64,000 bases of DNA from the NCBI GenBank assembly GCA_964057225.1, contig OZ059895.1:5270001-5334000 (forward strand), read 5' to 3'. Positions 1 to 21,100 of the stretch are shown piece after piece. The translations under genes were made by a program, and so were the position numbers. Position 1 is the stretch's first letter. Every line of letters starts with the position of its first letter. The notes under the pieces were generated by a model, which was not told where the DNA came from, ran no database searches, and saw nothing but the letters and a program-made list of their open reading frames with translations. Origin of the DNA: Auanema rhodensis (Eukaryota; Nematoda; Chromadorea; Rhabditida; Rhabditidae).

Positions 1-52
1 GTTTGGCTCCTCCCTTTCCAAGACCTTTTCCTCCTTTACCACGTCCAGACAT
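1..52 (-). CDS. Histone H4, 5' end only (cut by window edge)
   Basis: The first 17 codons of H4 (start codon at 50-52) are present; the rest lies left of the window. The residues seen are the glycine/lysine-rich acetylatable tail. The bases match the 5' ends of the complete H4 copies at 3286-3597 and 6832-7143. Confidence 0.95.
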   Translation of the reverse strand, partial: MSGRGKGGKGLGKGGAK

Positions 53-517
53 GCTGATGAGTTGTTCACACTGTGTGCTTGATGAAGTGAAGAAAGTTCT
101 TCATTATATACTAGGACAGAGGAGGTCACCCTGCGACAACCCATATGAGCATTATCATCAAAAAATGCTACCAACCAGTTTTCAATATACATAGTTAAGA
201 TTATTCAAATATACACACAGGATATAGATAAATATATTTAATTCAGCTTGAAATCATTTGAATTTTTTAAAAAATTAAAAACTTTAAAATTTACTCATAT
301 AAGGCTGTTTCACATGAAAGTTATTTAGATAAACTTATTTGAATGCCGTGACATTATCATGAATTTCATTTTAAAGCCTTCAACTACTCTCTCAAAATCA
401 ACAACACATCCCATACATTGTGACATCTACGTTAGTGTAAATAGCATAAAAGCTTGCAATAATTCATACAAAACTAATTTATTTTATCACAAATAATCAT
501 ATCAAAATTAAATTTGT
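53..517. other. H4-H3 spacer (H4 promoter side and H3 3' flank)
   Basis: AT-rich non-coding spacer. Its H4-proximal part carries the H4 promoter with a TATATA at 105-110; in the next copy this is 3650-3655, 53 bp upstream of the H4 start. The rest shows no gene, only A/T-rich sequence up to the H3 stem-loop. Other copies: 3598-4062, 7144-7608, 51040-51504, 56241-56705, 61444-61908. In the two copies at 51040 and 56241 the box reads ttatattc, keeping ATATAA on the coding strand. Confidence 0.8.
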
Positions 518-533
518 GGCCCTAAAGAGGGCC
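518..533 (-). terminator. Histone mRNA 3' stem-loop of H3
   Basis: On the minus strand this reads GGCCCT-CTTT-AGGGCC: a perfect 6-bp stem with a 4-nt loop, preceded by CAAC and followed by CAC, 27 nt past the H3 stop. This is the hallmark of replication-dependent histone mRNAs, bound by SLBP and used for 3' end formation instead of polyadenylation. No AATAAA lies close by. Confidence 0.95.
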
Positions 534-559
534 GTTGGGTTATGTAACGTTGCAAACGC

Positions 560-1512
<953 letters not shown>

Positions 1513-1528
1513 GGCCCTAAAGAGGGCC
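1513..1528 (-). terminator. Histone mRNA 3' stem-loop of H2A
   Basis: Same 16-nt hairpin as for H3, 29 nt past the H2A stop, with identical CAAC/CAC flanks. Confidence 0.95.
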
Positions 1529-1556
1529 GTTGGGTTAGATGATAGCAGCACATCAC

Positions 1557-1940
1557 TTATTCCTTTTCTCCGGCAGTCTTCTTGGGGAGAAGGCTGGCTT
1601 GGATGTTTGGAAGAACTCCTCCTTGAGCGATGGTTACACCGGAAAGAAGTTTGTTCAACTCTTCGTCATTTCTGACGGCAAGTTGAAGATGGCGAGGGTT
1701 GATTCTGCTCTTCTTGTTATCACGGGCAGCGTTACCAGCCAACTCAAGAACTTCAGCGGCAAGATATTCAAGAACGGCAGCAAGGTAGACTGGAGCTCCG
1801 GCACCAACACGCTTAGCGTAGTTACCTTTGCGAAGCATACGATGAAGACGTCCAACAGGGAATTGAAGTCCTGCTCTTGAAGAACGGGACTTGGCCTTTC
1901 CGCCGGTCTTAGCTTTTCCTCCTTTTCCACGTCCAGACAT
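1557..1940 (-). CDS. Histone H2A (canonical)
   Basis: A complete, intronless 127-codon H2A. The start is the ATG at 1938-1940, giving [10 protein letters not shown]; an 18-codon in-frame extension upstream is leader sequence. The histone fold (about residues 25-100) has the AGLQFPVGR entry and the acidic-patch run NDEELNKLL that binds the H4 tail and chromatin factors. The tail ends [11 protein letters not shown] with the ubiquitinated lysine pair. There is no SQ(E/D) motif and no H2A.Z-type insertion, so it is neither H2A.X nor H2A.Z. It pairs with the H2B made from the next gene upstream in the array and is probably cell-cycle regulated through the stem-loop at 1513-1528. Confidence 0.98.
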   Translation of the reverse strand: MSGRGKGGKAKTGGKAKSRSSRAGLQFPVGRLHRMLRKGNYAKRVGAGAPVYLAAVLEYLAAEVLELAGNAARDNKKSRINPRHLQLAVRNDEELNKLLSGVTIAQGGVLPNIQASLLPKKTAGEKE

Positions 1941-2412
1941 GATGATAGCTAGTGGTGAGTTGTGAGACTCGTTAACCCCAAACAAATTGCGCACGCACTA
2001 TATACAGTATAGCAAGCAAGCTCCGCCCACCACCTTCCTTTGTTGCAGGACTAAATTTTAAAAAATGAAAACTTATGTACAATTAAAAATGAAACAACAT
2101 CATATCTAATATAGTTAGTTATAATATAAAATTGCAATTATGCATAATGAGAACAAAACCGATTTATCTGAAATTAGCATGAAGCTCAAGACGTCAATAT
2201 CATGTTGTGCTTTACATTCAGATACAGCTTGACATCCAAACAACTTATTTTCAACACTAAAACCCTATTACATTGGATAGTTAAATAATGTACCTGAATC
2301 AATATGAGCAATTCTGATAGTGCATGATGACAAAATGCGCTTCAGTACATTTAAAAAAATGTTTATTAACGTAACAACATTCAGAAAACAAAACAGCAAA
2401 TTAAGGATATGT
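1941..2412. other. H2A-H2B spacer (H2A promoter and H2B 3' flank)
   Basis: The H2A promoter lies within the first 100 bp: a TATATA at 1999-2004 and the GCTCCGCCCACC box at 2030-2041. The remainder is A/T-rich without a gene. Other copies: 5487-5958, 54586-55057, 59787-60258, 63333-63804. A truncated copy lacking the H2A promoter starts the right-hand array at 49590-49856. Confidence 0.8.
2030..2041. promoter_or_regulatory. GC-rich promoter box of H2A
   Basis: The same GCTCCGCCCACC as upstream of H3. On the coding strand it lies upstream of TATATA (1999-2004), an ordinary distal-element plus TATA arrangement. Confidence 0.55.
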
Positions 2413-2428
2413 GGCCCTAAAGAGGGCC
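2413..2428 (-). terminator. Histone mRNA 3' stem-loop of H2B
   Basis: Same 16-nt hairpin, 33 nt past the H2B stop. Confidence 0.95.
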
Positions 2429-2460
2429 GTTGGGTTAGGTTGCAGTACAACTCTAACAAT

Positions 2461-2832
2461 TTACTTGCTAGAGGTGTACTTGGTGACAGCCTTGGTTCCT
2501 TCAGAGACGGCGTGCTTGGCAAGTTCTCCAGGGAGGATAAGTCTGACGGCAGTCTGGACTTCGCGAGATGAGATGGTGGATCTCTTGTTGTAGTGGGCCA
2601 GACGGGAAGCCTCAGCAGCAATGCGCTCAAAAACGTCATTAACAAATGAGTTCATGATGCTCATGGCCTTGGAGGAAATTCCAGTGTCAGGGTGGACCTG
2701 CTTAAGTACACGGTAGACGTAGACAGAGTAAGATTCCTTTCTGGACTTTCTCTTCTTCTTGTCTCCGGTACGGCTGACCTTCTGGGTCTTGGCGGCTTTC
2801 TTAGCTCCCTTGGCGGATGGCTTGGGTGGCAT
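2461..2832 (-). CDS. Histone H2B
   Basis: A complete, intronless 123-codon H2B. The ATG at 2830-2832 opens [15 protein letters not shown], a basic tail rich in lysine. The fold contains [20 protein letters not shown] and the conserved [12 protein letters not shown] segment. The C-terminus [17 protein letters not shown] includes the lysine (human K120 equivalent) that is monoubiquitinated during transcription. The C-terminal half is nearly identical to remembered Caenorhabditis H2B, while the tail (residues 16-30) is the variable part. Stem-loop at 2413-2428; H2A follows downstream and H4 precedes upstream. Confidence 0.98.
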   Translation of the reverse strand: MPPKPSAKGAKKAAKTQKVSRTGDKKKRKSRKESYSVYVYRVLKQVHPDTGISSKAMSIMNSFVNDVFERIAAEASRLAHYNKRSTISSREVQTAVRLILPGELAKHAVSEGTKAVTKYTSSK

Positions 2833-3236
2833 GGTTATTGCTACGCTGACGAATCAACTGTTAATGTACAACTCGATTTGCTGACCTATATGTTAGTTAG
2901 CGCGCAAACCACGCCCCCATGCTCAGAACTCTGGTTAGAAGCTGTACTGTAAGAAGTTTAAATAATGTTCAGCTAGTAAAACATCTGAATATATTACACA
3001 TATCCTATATAATATATAATAATATATAACCATATTCAAACTATTTAATATTACAAAACAATTTATATCAAAAGTCAACAAATTATTTTACCATGATAAT
3101 TAGCATTGAGCGGTTGTATTCCATATAGTTCTATTTAATTTTTTCCAAACAAAACAAAAAAAATTAATACAGAAAAGTTATTTATTATTATTTACATATT
3201 GATTATATCTTATAGCAATAATATTAATTTGTATGT
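2833..3236. other. H2B-H4 spacer (H2B promoter and H4 3' flank)
   Basis: The H2B-proximal part holds a CCACGCCCCCA box at 2909-2919 beside a gcgcgc tract, different from the H3/H2A box. The rest is very A/T-rich (tatataat runs near 3005-3030) with no gene. Other copies: 6379-6782, 50277-50678, 55478-55879, 60679-61082. The copies at 50277 and 55478 share a 2-bp deletion (ccatag for ccatatag) and a c-to-t change near 50317, marking the long-unit subfamily. Confidence 0.75.
2909..2919. promoter_or_regulatory. CCACGCCCCCA promoter box of H2B
   Basis: A GC-rich island about 77 bp upstream of the H2B start in otherwise A/T-rich sequence, conserved in every unit. Function is inferred from position only. 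Confidence 0.4.
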
Positions 3237-3252
3237 GGCCCTAAAGAGGGCC
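3237..3252 (-). terminator. Histone mRNA 3' stem-loop of H4
   Basis: Same 16-nt hairpin, 34 nt past the H4 stop. Confidence 0.95.
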
Positions 3253-3285
3253 GTTGGGTTAGGTAATAGTCACAAGATATGCAAC

Positions 3286-3645
<360 letters not shown>

Positions 3646-3649
3646 TCAT

Positions 3650-3655
3650 TATATA
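3650..3655 (-). promoter_or_regulatory. TATA box of H4
   Basis: The coding strand reads TATATAATG 53 bp upstream of the H4 ATG, a plausible TATA box for a short leader. The same motif is present before every complete standard-unit H4 copy. Confidence 0.6.
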
Positions 3656-4062
3656 CTAGGACAGAGGAGGTCACCCTGCGACAACCCATATGAGCATTAT
3701 CATCAAAAAATGCTACCAACCAGTTTTCAATATACATAGTTAAGATTATTCAAATATACACACAGGATATAGATAAATATATTTAATTCAGCTTGAAATC
3801 ATTTGAATTTTTTAAAAAATTAAAAACTTTAAAATTTACTCATATAAGGCTGTTTCACATGAAAGTTATTTAGATAAACTTATTTGAATGCCGTGACATT
3901 ATCATGAATTTCATTTTAAAGCCTTCAACTACTCTCTCAAAATAAACAACACATCCCATACATTGTGACATCTACGTTAGTGTAAATAGCATAAAAGCTT
4001 GCAATAATTCATACAAAACTAATTTATTTTATCACAAATAATCATATCAAAATTAAATTTGT

Positions 4063-4078
4063 GGCCCTAAAGAGGGCC
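4063..4078 (-). terminator. Histone mRNA 3' stem-loop of H3 (copy 2)
   Basis: Identical 16-nt hairpin, same spacing to the stop as in the first copy. Confidence 0.95.
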
Positions 4079-4104
4079 GTTGGGTTATGTAACGTTGCAA
4101 ACGC

Positions 4105-4629
<525 letters not shown>

Positions 4630-5058
4630 TTATATTCAAAAAAAAGATGCCTTAACATATTGTATTTAATGTAAACAACTTAAATTCAAATTTAAAAACA
4701 TAACCTTACTCTTCTTCTCAACAGTAATCTTTTTTTTTTTTTGGATTTCTAACAAAAAACATGAATCAAAGGTAAATGCTATGAAAATTCAAAGATTAGA
4801 AGAAAAACAATTCTCCTTAATCTTTAAAGTTTCAGATAATTAGTTAACTATGAATAGCATCAAAAAACTAAGCTTATCACCCTCTCCTTATAAGTAGACA
4901 ATTAAAAAATTCAACCGCTTATCATCAGTCCACATTTAAAATGATGGAGCACACACACTTTGAAACTGAGGTATTTTTGAAATTATTATTGAAACATCCA
5001 ACATATTTTTATTTGAATTACACAATTATTAACTCATACAGAATAAAAAGAGTAATGT

Positions 5059-5074
5059 GGCCCTAAAGAGGGCC
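5059..5074 (-). terminator. Histone mRNA 3' stem-loop of H2A (copy 2)
   Basis: Identical hairpin. Confidence 0.95.
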
Positions 5075-5102
5075 GTTGGGTTAGATGATAGCAGCACATC
5101 AC

Positions 5103-5486
5103 TTATTCCTTTTCTCCGGCAGTCTTCTTGGGGAGAAGGCTGGCTTGGATGTTTGGAAGAACTCCTCCTTGAGCGATGGTTACACCGGAAAGAAGTTTGT
5201 TCAACTCTTCGTCATTTCTGACGGCAAGTTGAAGATGGCGAGGGTTGATTCTGCTCTTCTTGTTATCACGGGCAGCGTTACCAGCCAACTCAAGAACTTC
5301 AGCGGCAAGATATTCAAGAACGGCAGCAAGGTAGACTGGAGCTCCGGCACCAACACGCTTAGCGTAGTTACCTTTGCGAAGCATACGATGAAGACGTCCA
5401 ACAGGGAATTGAAGTCCTGCTCTTGAAGAACGGGACTTGGCCTTTCCGCCGGTCTTAGCTTTTCCTCCTTTTCCACGTCCAGACAT
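5103..5486 (-). CDS. Histone H2A (copy 2)
   Basis: Same 127-codon protein as at 1557-1940, with promoter TATATA and GC box in the same relative places. Confidence 0.98.
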   Translation of the reverse strand: MSGRGKGGKAKTGGKAKSRSSRAGLQFPVGRLHRMLRKGNYAKRVGAGAPVYLAAVLEYLAAEVLELAGNAARDNKKSRINPRHLQLAVRNDEELNKLLSGVTIAQGGVLPNIQASLLPKKTAGEKE

Positions 5487-5958
5487 GATGATAGCTAGTG
5501 GTGAGTTGTGAGACTCGTTAACCCCAAACAAATTGCGCACGCACTATATACAGTATAGCAAGCAAGCTCCGCCCACCACCTTCCTTTGTTGCAGGACTAA
5601 ATTTTAAAAAATGAAAACTTATGTACAATTAAAAATGAAACAACATCATATCTAATATAGTTAGTTATAATATAAAATTGCAATTATGCATAATGAGAAC
5701 AAAACCGATTTATCTGAAATTAGCATGAAGCTCAAGACGTCAATATCATGTTGTGCTTTACATTCAGATACAGCTTGACATCCAAACAACTTATTTTCAA
5801 CACTAAAACCCTATTACATTGGATAGTTAAATAATGTACCTGAATCAATATGAGCAATTCTGATAGTGCATGATGACAAAATGCGCTTCAGTACATTTAA
5901 AAAAATGTTTATTAACGTAACAACATTCAGAAAACAAAACAGCAAATTAAGGATATGT

Positions 5959-5974
5959 GGCCCTAAAGAGGGCC
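5959..5974 (-). terminator. Histone mRNA 3' stem-loop of H2B (copy 2)
   Basis: Identical hairpin. Confidence 0.95.
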
Positions 5975-6006
5975 GTTGGGTTAGGTTGCAGTACAACTCT
6001 AACAAT

Positions 6007-6378
6007 TTACTTGCTAGAGGTGTACTTGGTGACAGCCTTGGTTCCTTCAGAGACGGCGTGCTTGGCAAGTTCTCCAGGGAGGATAAGTCTGACGGCAGTC
6101 TGGACTTCGCGAGATGAGATGGTGGATCTCTTGTTGTAGTGGGCCAGACGGGAAGCCTCAGCAGCAATGCGCTCAAAAACGTCATTAACAAATGAGTTCA
6201 TGATGCTCATGGCCTTGGAGGAAATTCCAGTGTCAGGGTGGACCTGCTTAAGTACACGGTAGACGTAGACAGAGTAAGATTCCTTTCTGGACTTTCTCTT
6301 CTTCTTGTCTCCGGTACGGCTGACCTTCTGGGTCTTGGCGGCTTTCTTAGCTCCCTTGGCGGATGGCTTGGGTGGCAT
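6007..6378 (-). CDS. Histone H2B (copy 2)
   Basis: Same 123-codon protein as at 2461-2832. Confidence 0.98.
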   Translation of the reverse strand: MPPKPSAKGAKKAAKTQKVSRTGDKKKRKSRKESYSVYVYRVLKQVHPDTGISSKAMSIMNSFVNDVFERIAAEASRLAHYNKRSTISSREVQTAVRLILPGELAKHAVSEGTKAVTKYTSSK

Positions 6379-6782
6379 GGTTATTGCTACGCTGACGAAT
6401 CAACTGTTAATGTACAACTCGATTTGCTGACCTATATGTTAGTTAGCGCGCAAACCACGCCCCCATGCTCAGAACTCTGGTTAGAAGCTGTACTGTAAGA
6501 AGTTTAAATAATGTTCAGCTAGTAAAACATCTGAATATATTACACATATCCTATATAATATATAATAATATATAACCATATTCAAACTATTTAATATTAC
6601 AAAACAATTTATATCAAAAGTCAACAAATTATTTTACCATGATAATTAGCATTGAGCGGTTGTATTCCATATAGTTCTATTTAATTTTTTCCAAACAAAA
6701 CAAAAAAAATTAATACAGAAAAGTTATTTATTATTATTTACATATTGATTATATCTTATAGCAATAATATTAATTTGTATGT

Positions 6783-6798
6783 GGCCCTAAAGAGGGCC
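6783..6798 (-). terminator. Histone mRNA 3' stem-loop of H4 (copy 2)
   Basis: Identical hairpin. Confidence 0.95.
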
Positions 6799-6831
6799 GT
6801 TGGGTTAGGTAATAGTCACAAGATATGCAAC

Positions 6832-7191
<360 letters not shown>

Positions 7192-7608
7192 TCATTATAT
7201 ACTAGGACAGAGGAGGTCACCCTGCGACAACCCATATGAGCATTATCATCAAAAAATGCTACCAACCAGTTTTCAATATACATAGTTAAGATTATTCAAA
7301 TATACACACAGGATATAGATAAATATATTTAATTCAGCTTGAAATCATTTGAATTTTTTAAAAAATTAAAAACTTTAAAATTTACTCATATAAGGCTGTT
7401 TCACATGAAAGTTATTTAGATAAACTTATTTGAATGCCGTGACATTATCATGAATTTCATTTTAAAGCCTTCAACTACTCTCTCAAAATAAACAACACAT
7501 CCCATACATTGTGACATCTACGTTAGTGTAAATAGCATAAAAGCTTGCAATAATTCATACAAAACTAATTTATTTTATCACAAATAATCATATCAAAATT
7601 AAATTTGT

Positions 7609-7624
7609 GGCCCTAAAGAGGGCC
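7609..7624 (-). terminator. Histone 3' stem-loop behind truncated H3
   Basis: An intact hairpin left in place downstream of the broken H3. Confidence 0.9.
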
Positions 7625-7650
7625 GTTGGGTTATGTAACGTTGCAAACGC

Positions 7651-17556
<9,906 letters not shown>

Positions 17557-17592
17557 TTCTTAAATTTTCCTATTTTATGAAGTAAAATTTTA

Positions 17593-17768
17593 ATTATATC
17601 CCATGTCTTAAGCTATTTATTTTCCAAATAACATATCTTCTCGGTAATCAATAAAACAAAAATTAACAGAAATCAACAGTATTTCGTAACACATTGTAAA
17701 ATGAGCGTATCATTACCCGTGGTGCTAACCAGTAATGACACGCCCCCTAACTAACACATAAACATCAG
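17593..17768. repeat. Inverted terminal repeat of DIRS element (3' side in element orientation)
   Basis: 176 bp, the inverted complement of 21838-22013 with equal length and no indel seen. Beyond it lies a 39-bp extension (17554-17592) not present at the other end. The extension is repeated, inverted, in the internal complementary region. Unequal outer ends of this kind are typical of DIRS1 elements. Confidence 0.93.
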
Positions 17769-17994
17769 AGTCAAAAAAAAAAAAAAATATAAACTTCACA
17801 ATGTAACAAGGTATAATACATCAAAACAAAAGAAACAATAAAATCACTTCTTCATTTTACTGTTGTTTCTATTAAAAGGTTTTACAGGTATTGAGTTCGA
17901 AGACGACCATCTACTGCAATAACATAAACATTTTTTTCAAGCTGAATATAAAAGAGGGATGGTGAACACACACAGGGGATGGTGGAGGGAAGTC
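17769..17994. other. Non-coding stretch between DIRS 3' ITR and internal complementary region
   Basis: 226 bp without an open frame. Contains an A run near 17774-17787 and purine-rich ggggatgg repeats. No recognisable function. Confidence 0.6.
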
Positions 17995-18070
17995 AGACAT
18001 GGGATATAATTAAAATTTTACTTCATAAAATAGGAAAATTTAAGAAATTATATCCCATGTCTTAAGCTAT
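17995..18070. repeat. Internal complementary region (ICR) of DIRS element
   Basis: 76 bp made of two parts. 17995 to about 18048 is the inverted complement of the element's left outer end (from 17554). From ATT at about 18047 onward it equals the inverted complement of the right outer end (22013 inward). Joined, they spell exactly the junction that would form if the two ends were ligated with one shared AAT. In DIRS1 this region is the template for completing the ends and for circle formation. It ends 3 bp past the recombinase stop. Confidence 0.9.
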
Positions 18071-18073
18071 CTT

Positions 18074-19006
18074 TCAAAAAATTGCAGCTTGAAAGGATCT
18101 GGTTCTGCAGTAGTGTTTGAAAAATGAAGTGTCGGATTTCCAATTTGCGGCACTCATTATAGTTTTCAATGGAACCCCTTTTTTAAAAGCTGACGAAGTA
18201 GAAGCGTGACGGGTAGAGTGCGCAGAAAATCTATGCGGTATTTTTGCCAACGATAAAATATCCCTTATCCACCGAGCTACTGTTGTACTTGTAATACTCG
18301 TTCCTTGTGAGATGGATATCAGTAAATTATTTGAAAGCCGTTTAGACTCAGTTTTGTCTAAATATGCTTTGATACATGCTACCGGACAGAGTAACGGTCT
18401 GTCTAAAGAAATCTCATAGGTAGCTTTATGAGGTATTCCCGCTTTTCTATTTTTATTTCTATAATTTATGAAAAACGTAACACCGTTATCATTGAATTGA
18501 ACATGGTCTATAGAGAACTGCGCTATTTCTGACACTCGTTTTGGGGAGCATAAAGCTAATAGCATTGCTAATTTTTTGGTTAGTAGTTCCAACGATAATT
18601 CGTTGTTGGGCCCCAGACTTTCTAAATATGAAAGAACAATGGAAGGTTCCCAAGAATCTATATATTTAGGTTGTGGAGGTTTTAATCTGAACGCTCCCCT
18701 AGATATTCTACTAAGTAAAGGGTTATCCCGAAGAGGGGGACTAATTTTCAGAAAGTCAGCTAAAGCACAAAGTGCGGATTTATAGCCCAAAACTGTTGAA
18801 ACGGCTTTGTCGTTAAACATAGATGACAAAAAATCTGCAGCGGTTGAAGGAGAGGGAGTAATAGAAATTTTGTGAGAAGCACAATAAATTTCCCACTTTT
18901 TAAGAGCTGTATTATATTGCTTACGAGTTCCTGCAGCCCAGGAGTTTAAGAATAGAGACATGGTATCATTAGATATATCAGGAATTAGGCCAGTCAAATT
19001 CTCCAT
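18074..19006 (-). CDS. DIRS tyrosine recombinase (integrase-like)
   Basis: Catalyses strand exchange between the retrotransposon circle and chromosomal DNA. The open frame runs from 19285, but its first codon there is TTG; the ATG at 19004-19006, overlapping the RT stop by 13 nt, is my preferred start (310 residues). An ATG at 19169-19171 is an alternative. Numbering the 403-codon frame, the N-terminal SAM-like core-binding domain spans about 105-205. The catalytic tetrad is visible: R250 (SPKRVSE), H356 and R359 (SAHSTRH), W382 in the His/Trp position, and nucleophile Y392 (FKHYCR). The frame is intact and ends next to the ICR. Confidence 0.93.
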   Translation of the reverse strand: MENLTGLIPDISNDTMSLFLNSWAAGTRKQYNTALKKWEIYCASHKISITPSPSTAADFLSSMFNDKAVSTVLGYKSALCALADFLKISPPLRDNPLLSRISRGAFRLKPPQPKYIDSWEPSIVLSYLESLGPNNELSLELLTKKLAMLLALCSPKRVSEIAQFSIDHVQFNDNGVTFFINYRNKNRKAGIPHKATYEISLDRPLLCPVACIKAYLDKTESKRLSNNLLISISQGTSITSTTVARWIRDILSLAKIPHRFSAHSTRHASTSSAFKKGVPLKTIMSAANWKSDTSFFKHYCRTRSFQAAIF

Positions 19007-21057
19007 GCTAAGAGCTGGAAGTTGTGGCTCTTCAACAGTGGGTGAACTTCTCCCACTGGGTTCCGTAAGAGGTAAGGGTGTTGTAATACCCGTACTTCCT
19101 TGTGAATTTTCTTTAATGTAGGGAACCAATATTGACTTGTCCAGTTCGGAGCTATTAAGATTGCTTTGCATCGATCTCGAACAATCTTTGCTATTGCTTT
19201 CCCCACCATTGAAAATGGAGGGAAAATGTAAGCGTATCCTTGTGATACTTCTGCCCAATTTACGGCAAAGGAGTTGATAAAGCAAGCTCCCGGGTCTGGA
19301 AGGTATGAAATATATCTATCTAATTTGAAATTATTTGAAGAAGCAAATAGATCAATGTTAGGTGTTCCCCATTCAAGGAATATTTCTTTAATGATTTCAT
19401 CATGTAAGGACCACTCCTCACTATCTAAGAACTGTCCTCTCGATAACTTGTCGGCGGAAATATTTTGTCGTCCCGGAATATGAGAAGCTTTTATTCTGAT
19501 ACCGCGGACAGTGCAAAATTCCCATAACTTTAAGGCTATATCTGAGCCTTCAGCCGAACGAGTGCCTCCTCGTTTGTTAATATAAGCAATAGCCGACATG
19601 TTATCAAGAAGTAAGGTCACGTCTACGTAACTTTTAGATTTGAGGAAGAAGGAAACCGCTTTATAAGCAGCGCTCAGTTCTCTCCAGTTAATATGAAGTT
19701 TCTTTTCTTCAATAGACCAGATTCCGGAAATTTGTTGACCGTCCATACAACCTCCATATCCTCGCAAGGAAGCGTCGGATGTTATAGTTATCGAAGGTGA
19801 AAACGGACAAAACGAAACAGGCAGATGCATTACAGTTTCCAAGATAAATTTAACTTGAGGAAATATTATGTCCAAATCTCGCGATCTATTTAACTTTTCG
19901 TTAATGTGTAAAGAAGAAGAGAGAGCTTTCAAGGATACCACACCTAGCGCACGTTGGAGAGAGTGAACGAAAAAACTGATTTCGGGATGAACAATAGCAG
20001 TAAAGTTCAATAAGCCCAACAGGGATGCAAAACATCTTAATGTGGCGTCTGGTTTATTTACCCGATCTAATGCATTTTGAATGCGATCTAACTTTGATAC
20101 TGGTATTGACCATGTACCTTCCTGGGCATTTAGATTGATTCCCAGAAATTCTATTCTTTGAGTAGGGATTAAAATGGACTTAGTGTGGTTAACTGAGAAA
20201 CCAGATTGCTTGAATAAACACAAGGCTAACTGAATATGCTCTTGTACTTGAGTGACAGATGACCCAATAAACAGCCAATCGTCTAGATAGTTAATAATGC
20301 GAACTCCTTTACTTCGTAAATACGAAGCAAGGACTCTAACGATCTTATGAAAAGTGAATGGAGCTGAACTAAGGCCAAATGGCATGGCTTGAAAAACATA
20401 ACCAGAACCTCCAGCTCGAAAAGCTAGGAAAGGTTGATGTTCTGGATCAATAGGAACAGCATGATATGCAGACGAAAAATCTATTTTAGCTAACCAATCC
20501 GATGGTTGTATCAATAGTGATACATCTTTAATTGATTCTAGCTTGAAGGGAAGGTCCTGCAGATATGAATTGAGTCGTCTCAGATTCAAAATAAAGCGAA
20601 ACTCTCCATCTTTCTTGGGCACAACAAAAGCAGGGGATAAGAATACCTTTTCATTTTCTTGAATAGGTCTAATGGTGCCTTCTGACAGCATATCCACTAT
20701 CAATAAGTCAAGGTTTCTTGAAGAGACCGAGTTATTAAGCGAGGAATCAAAATTACTCAAAGGAGGTAGAGAACCGTTAAATGGTAAACGATAATTAATA
20801 ACTGATTGCAAAATGAACAAATCAGACGAAATAGAAAACCAAAATGAACAATGATTGGCTAATGAACGTGCAGAAAAGGAGGGAACTAACTTCGTACGTT
20901 GAGCAACAGAGCGGGAAGTAGTTTTCCTATTAACAGTGTGTCTACGGTCCGATGGTACCACACGACGTTGAGATTGCTCCGAGCGGTGTTTCATAACCTC
21001 GTTAGGTTTTCTCAGTTCGGCTCGCAGTGCTCGCCCAAACAGTTCCACGGCCTGAGC
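18994..21057 (-). CDS. DIRS reverse transcriptase / RNase H
   Basis: Copies the element RNA into DNA. The frame has no ATG at its head; the codon at 21046-21048 is GTG. It continues from Gag through an intron ending at 21058. RT motifs, with residue 1 at 21048: AFVVPKKDGEFRFILNLR (140-157), KIDFSSAYH (188-196), MPFGLSSAP (222-230) and the catalytic YLDD (254-257). RNase H follows with D425, E457 (WRELSA), D482 (LLLDNMSA) and D533 (SADKLSR). A C-terminal domain (about 545-650) with NIDLFASSNN, YIFPPF and LIAPNW is typical of DIRS-type polyproteins. No stops or frameshifts. The 3' end overlaps the recombinase frame. Confidence 0.95.
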   Translation of the reverse strand, partial: AQAVELFGRALRAELRKPNEVMKHRSEQSQRRVVPSDRRHTVNRKTTSRSVAQRTKLVPSFSARSLANHCSFWFSISSDLFILQSVINYRLPFNGSLPPLSNFDSSLNNSVSSRNLDLLIVDMLSEGTIRPIQENEKVFLSPAFVVPKKDGEFRFILNLRRLNSYLQDLPFKLESIKDVSLLIQPSDWLAKIDFSSAYHAVPIDPEHQPFLAFRAGGSGYVFQAMPFGLSSAPFTFHKIVRVLASYLRSKGVRIINYLDDWLFIGSSVTQVQEHIQLALCLFKQSGFSVNHTKSILIPTQRIEFLGINLNAQEGTWSIPVSKLDRIQNALDRVNKPDATLRCFASLLGLLNFTAIVHPEISFFVHSLQRALGVVSLKALSSSLHINEKLNRSRDLDIIFPQVKFILETVMHLPVSFCPFSPSITITSDASLRGYGGCMDGQQISGIWSIEEKKLHINWRELSAAYKAVSFFLKSKSYVDVTLLLDNMSAIAYINKRGGTRSAEGSDIALKLWEFCTVRGIRIKASHIPGRQNISADKLSRGQFLDSEEWSLHDEIIKEIFLEWGTPNIDLFASSNNFKLDRYISYLPDPGACFINSFAVNWAEVSQGYAYIFPPFSMVGKAIAKIVRDRCKAILIAPNWTSQYWFPTLKKIHKEVRVLQHPYLLRNPVGEVHPLLKSHNFQLLAWRI

Positions 21058-21100
21058 CTGTAAAACAAATAATATAAGGTTAAAAGGCGGAGTGACTTAC
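21058..21100 (-). other. 43-nt spliceosomal intron joining Gag to RT
   Basis: On the minus strand the donor reads GGA|GTAAGT and the acceptor TGTTTTACAG|GCT. Splicing joins codon GGA (21101-21103) directly to GCT (21055-21057) in the same frame, so a single Gag-RT protein of about 922 residues results (235 + 687). Unspliced RNA stops at 21080 and would give Gag alone. The size and signals match the nematode-type introns of the protease gene in this window. Confidence 0.85.

Noticed and set aside
1557-1994. N-terminal extension of H2A (18 codons) and of H3 (36 codons)
   Set aside because: Open upstream sequence in frame, but the internal ATG gives the invariant mature N-terminus and the upstream part overlaps promoter elements such as TATATA and the GC box.
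19007-19285. Long N-terminus of the tyrosine recombinase
   Set aside because: The frame begins with TTG and lies wholly over the RT C-terminal domain; the ATG at 19004-19006 fits the start of the core-binding domain better. Not fully excluded.
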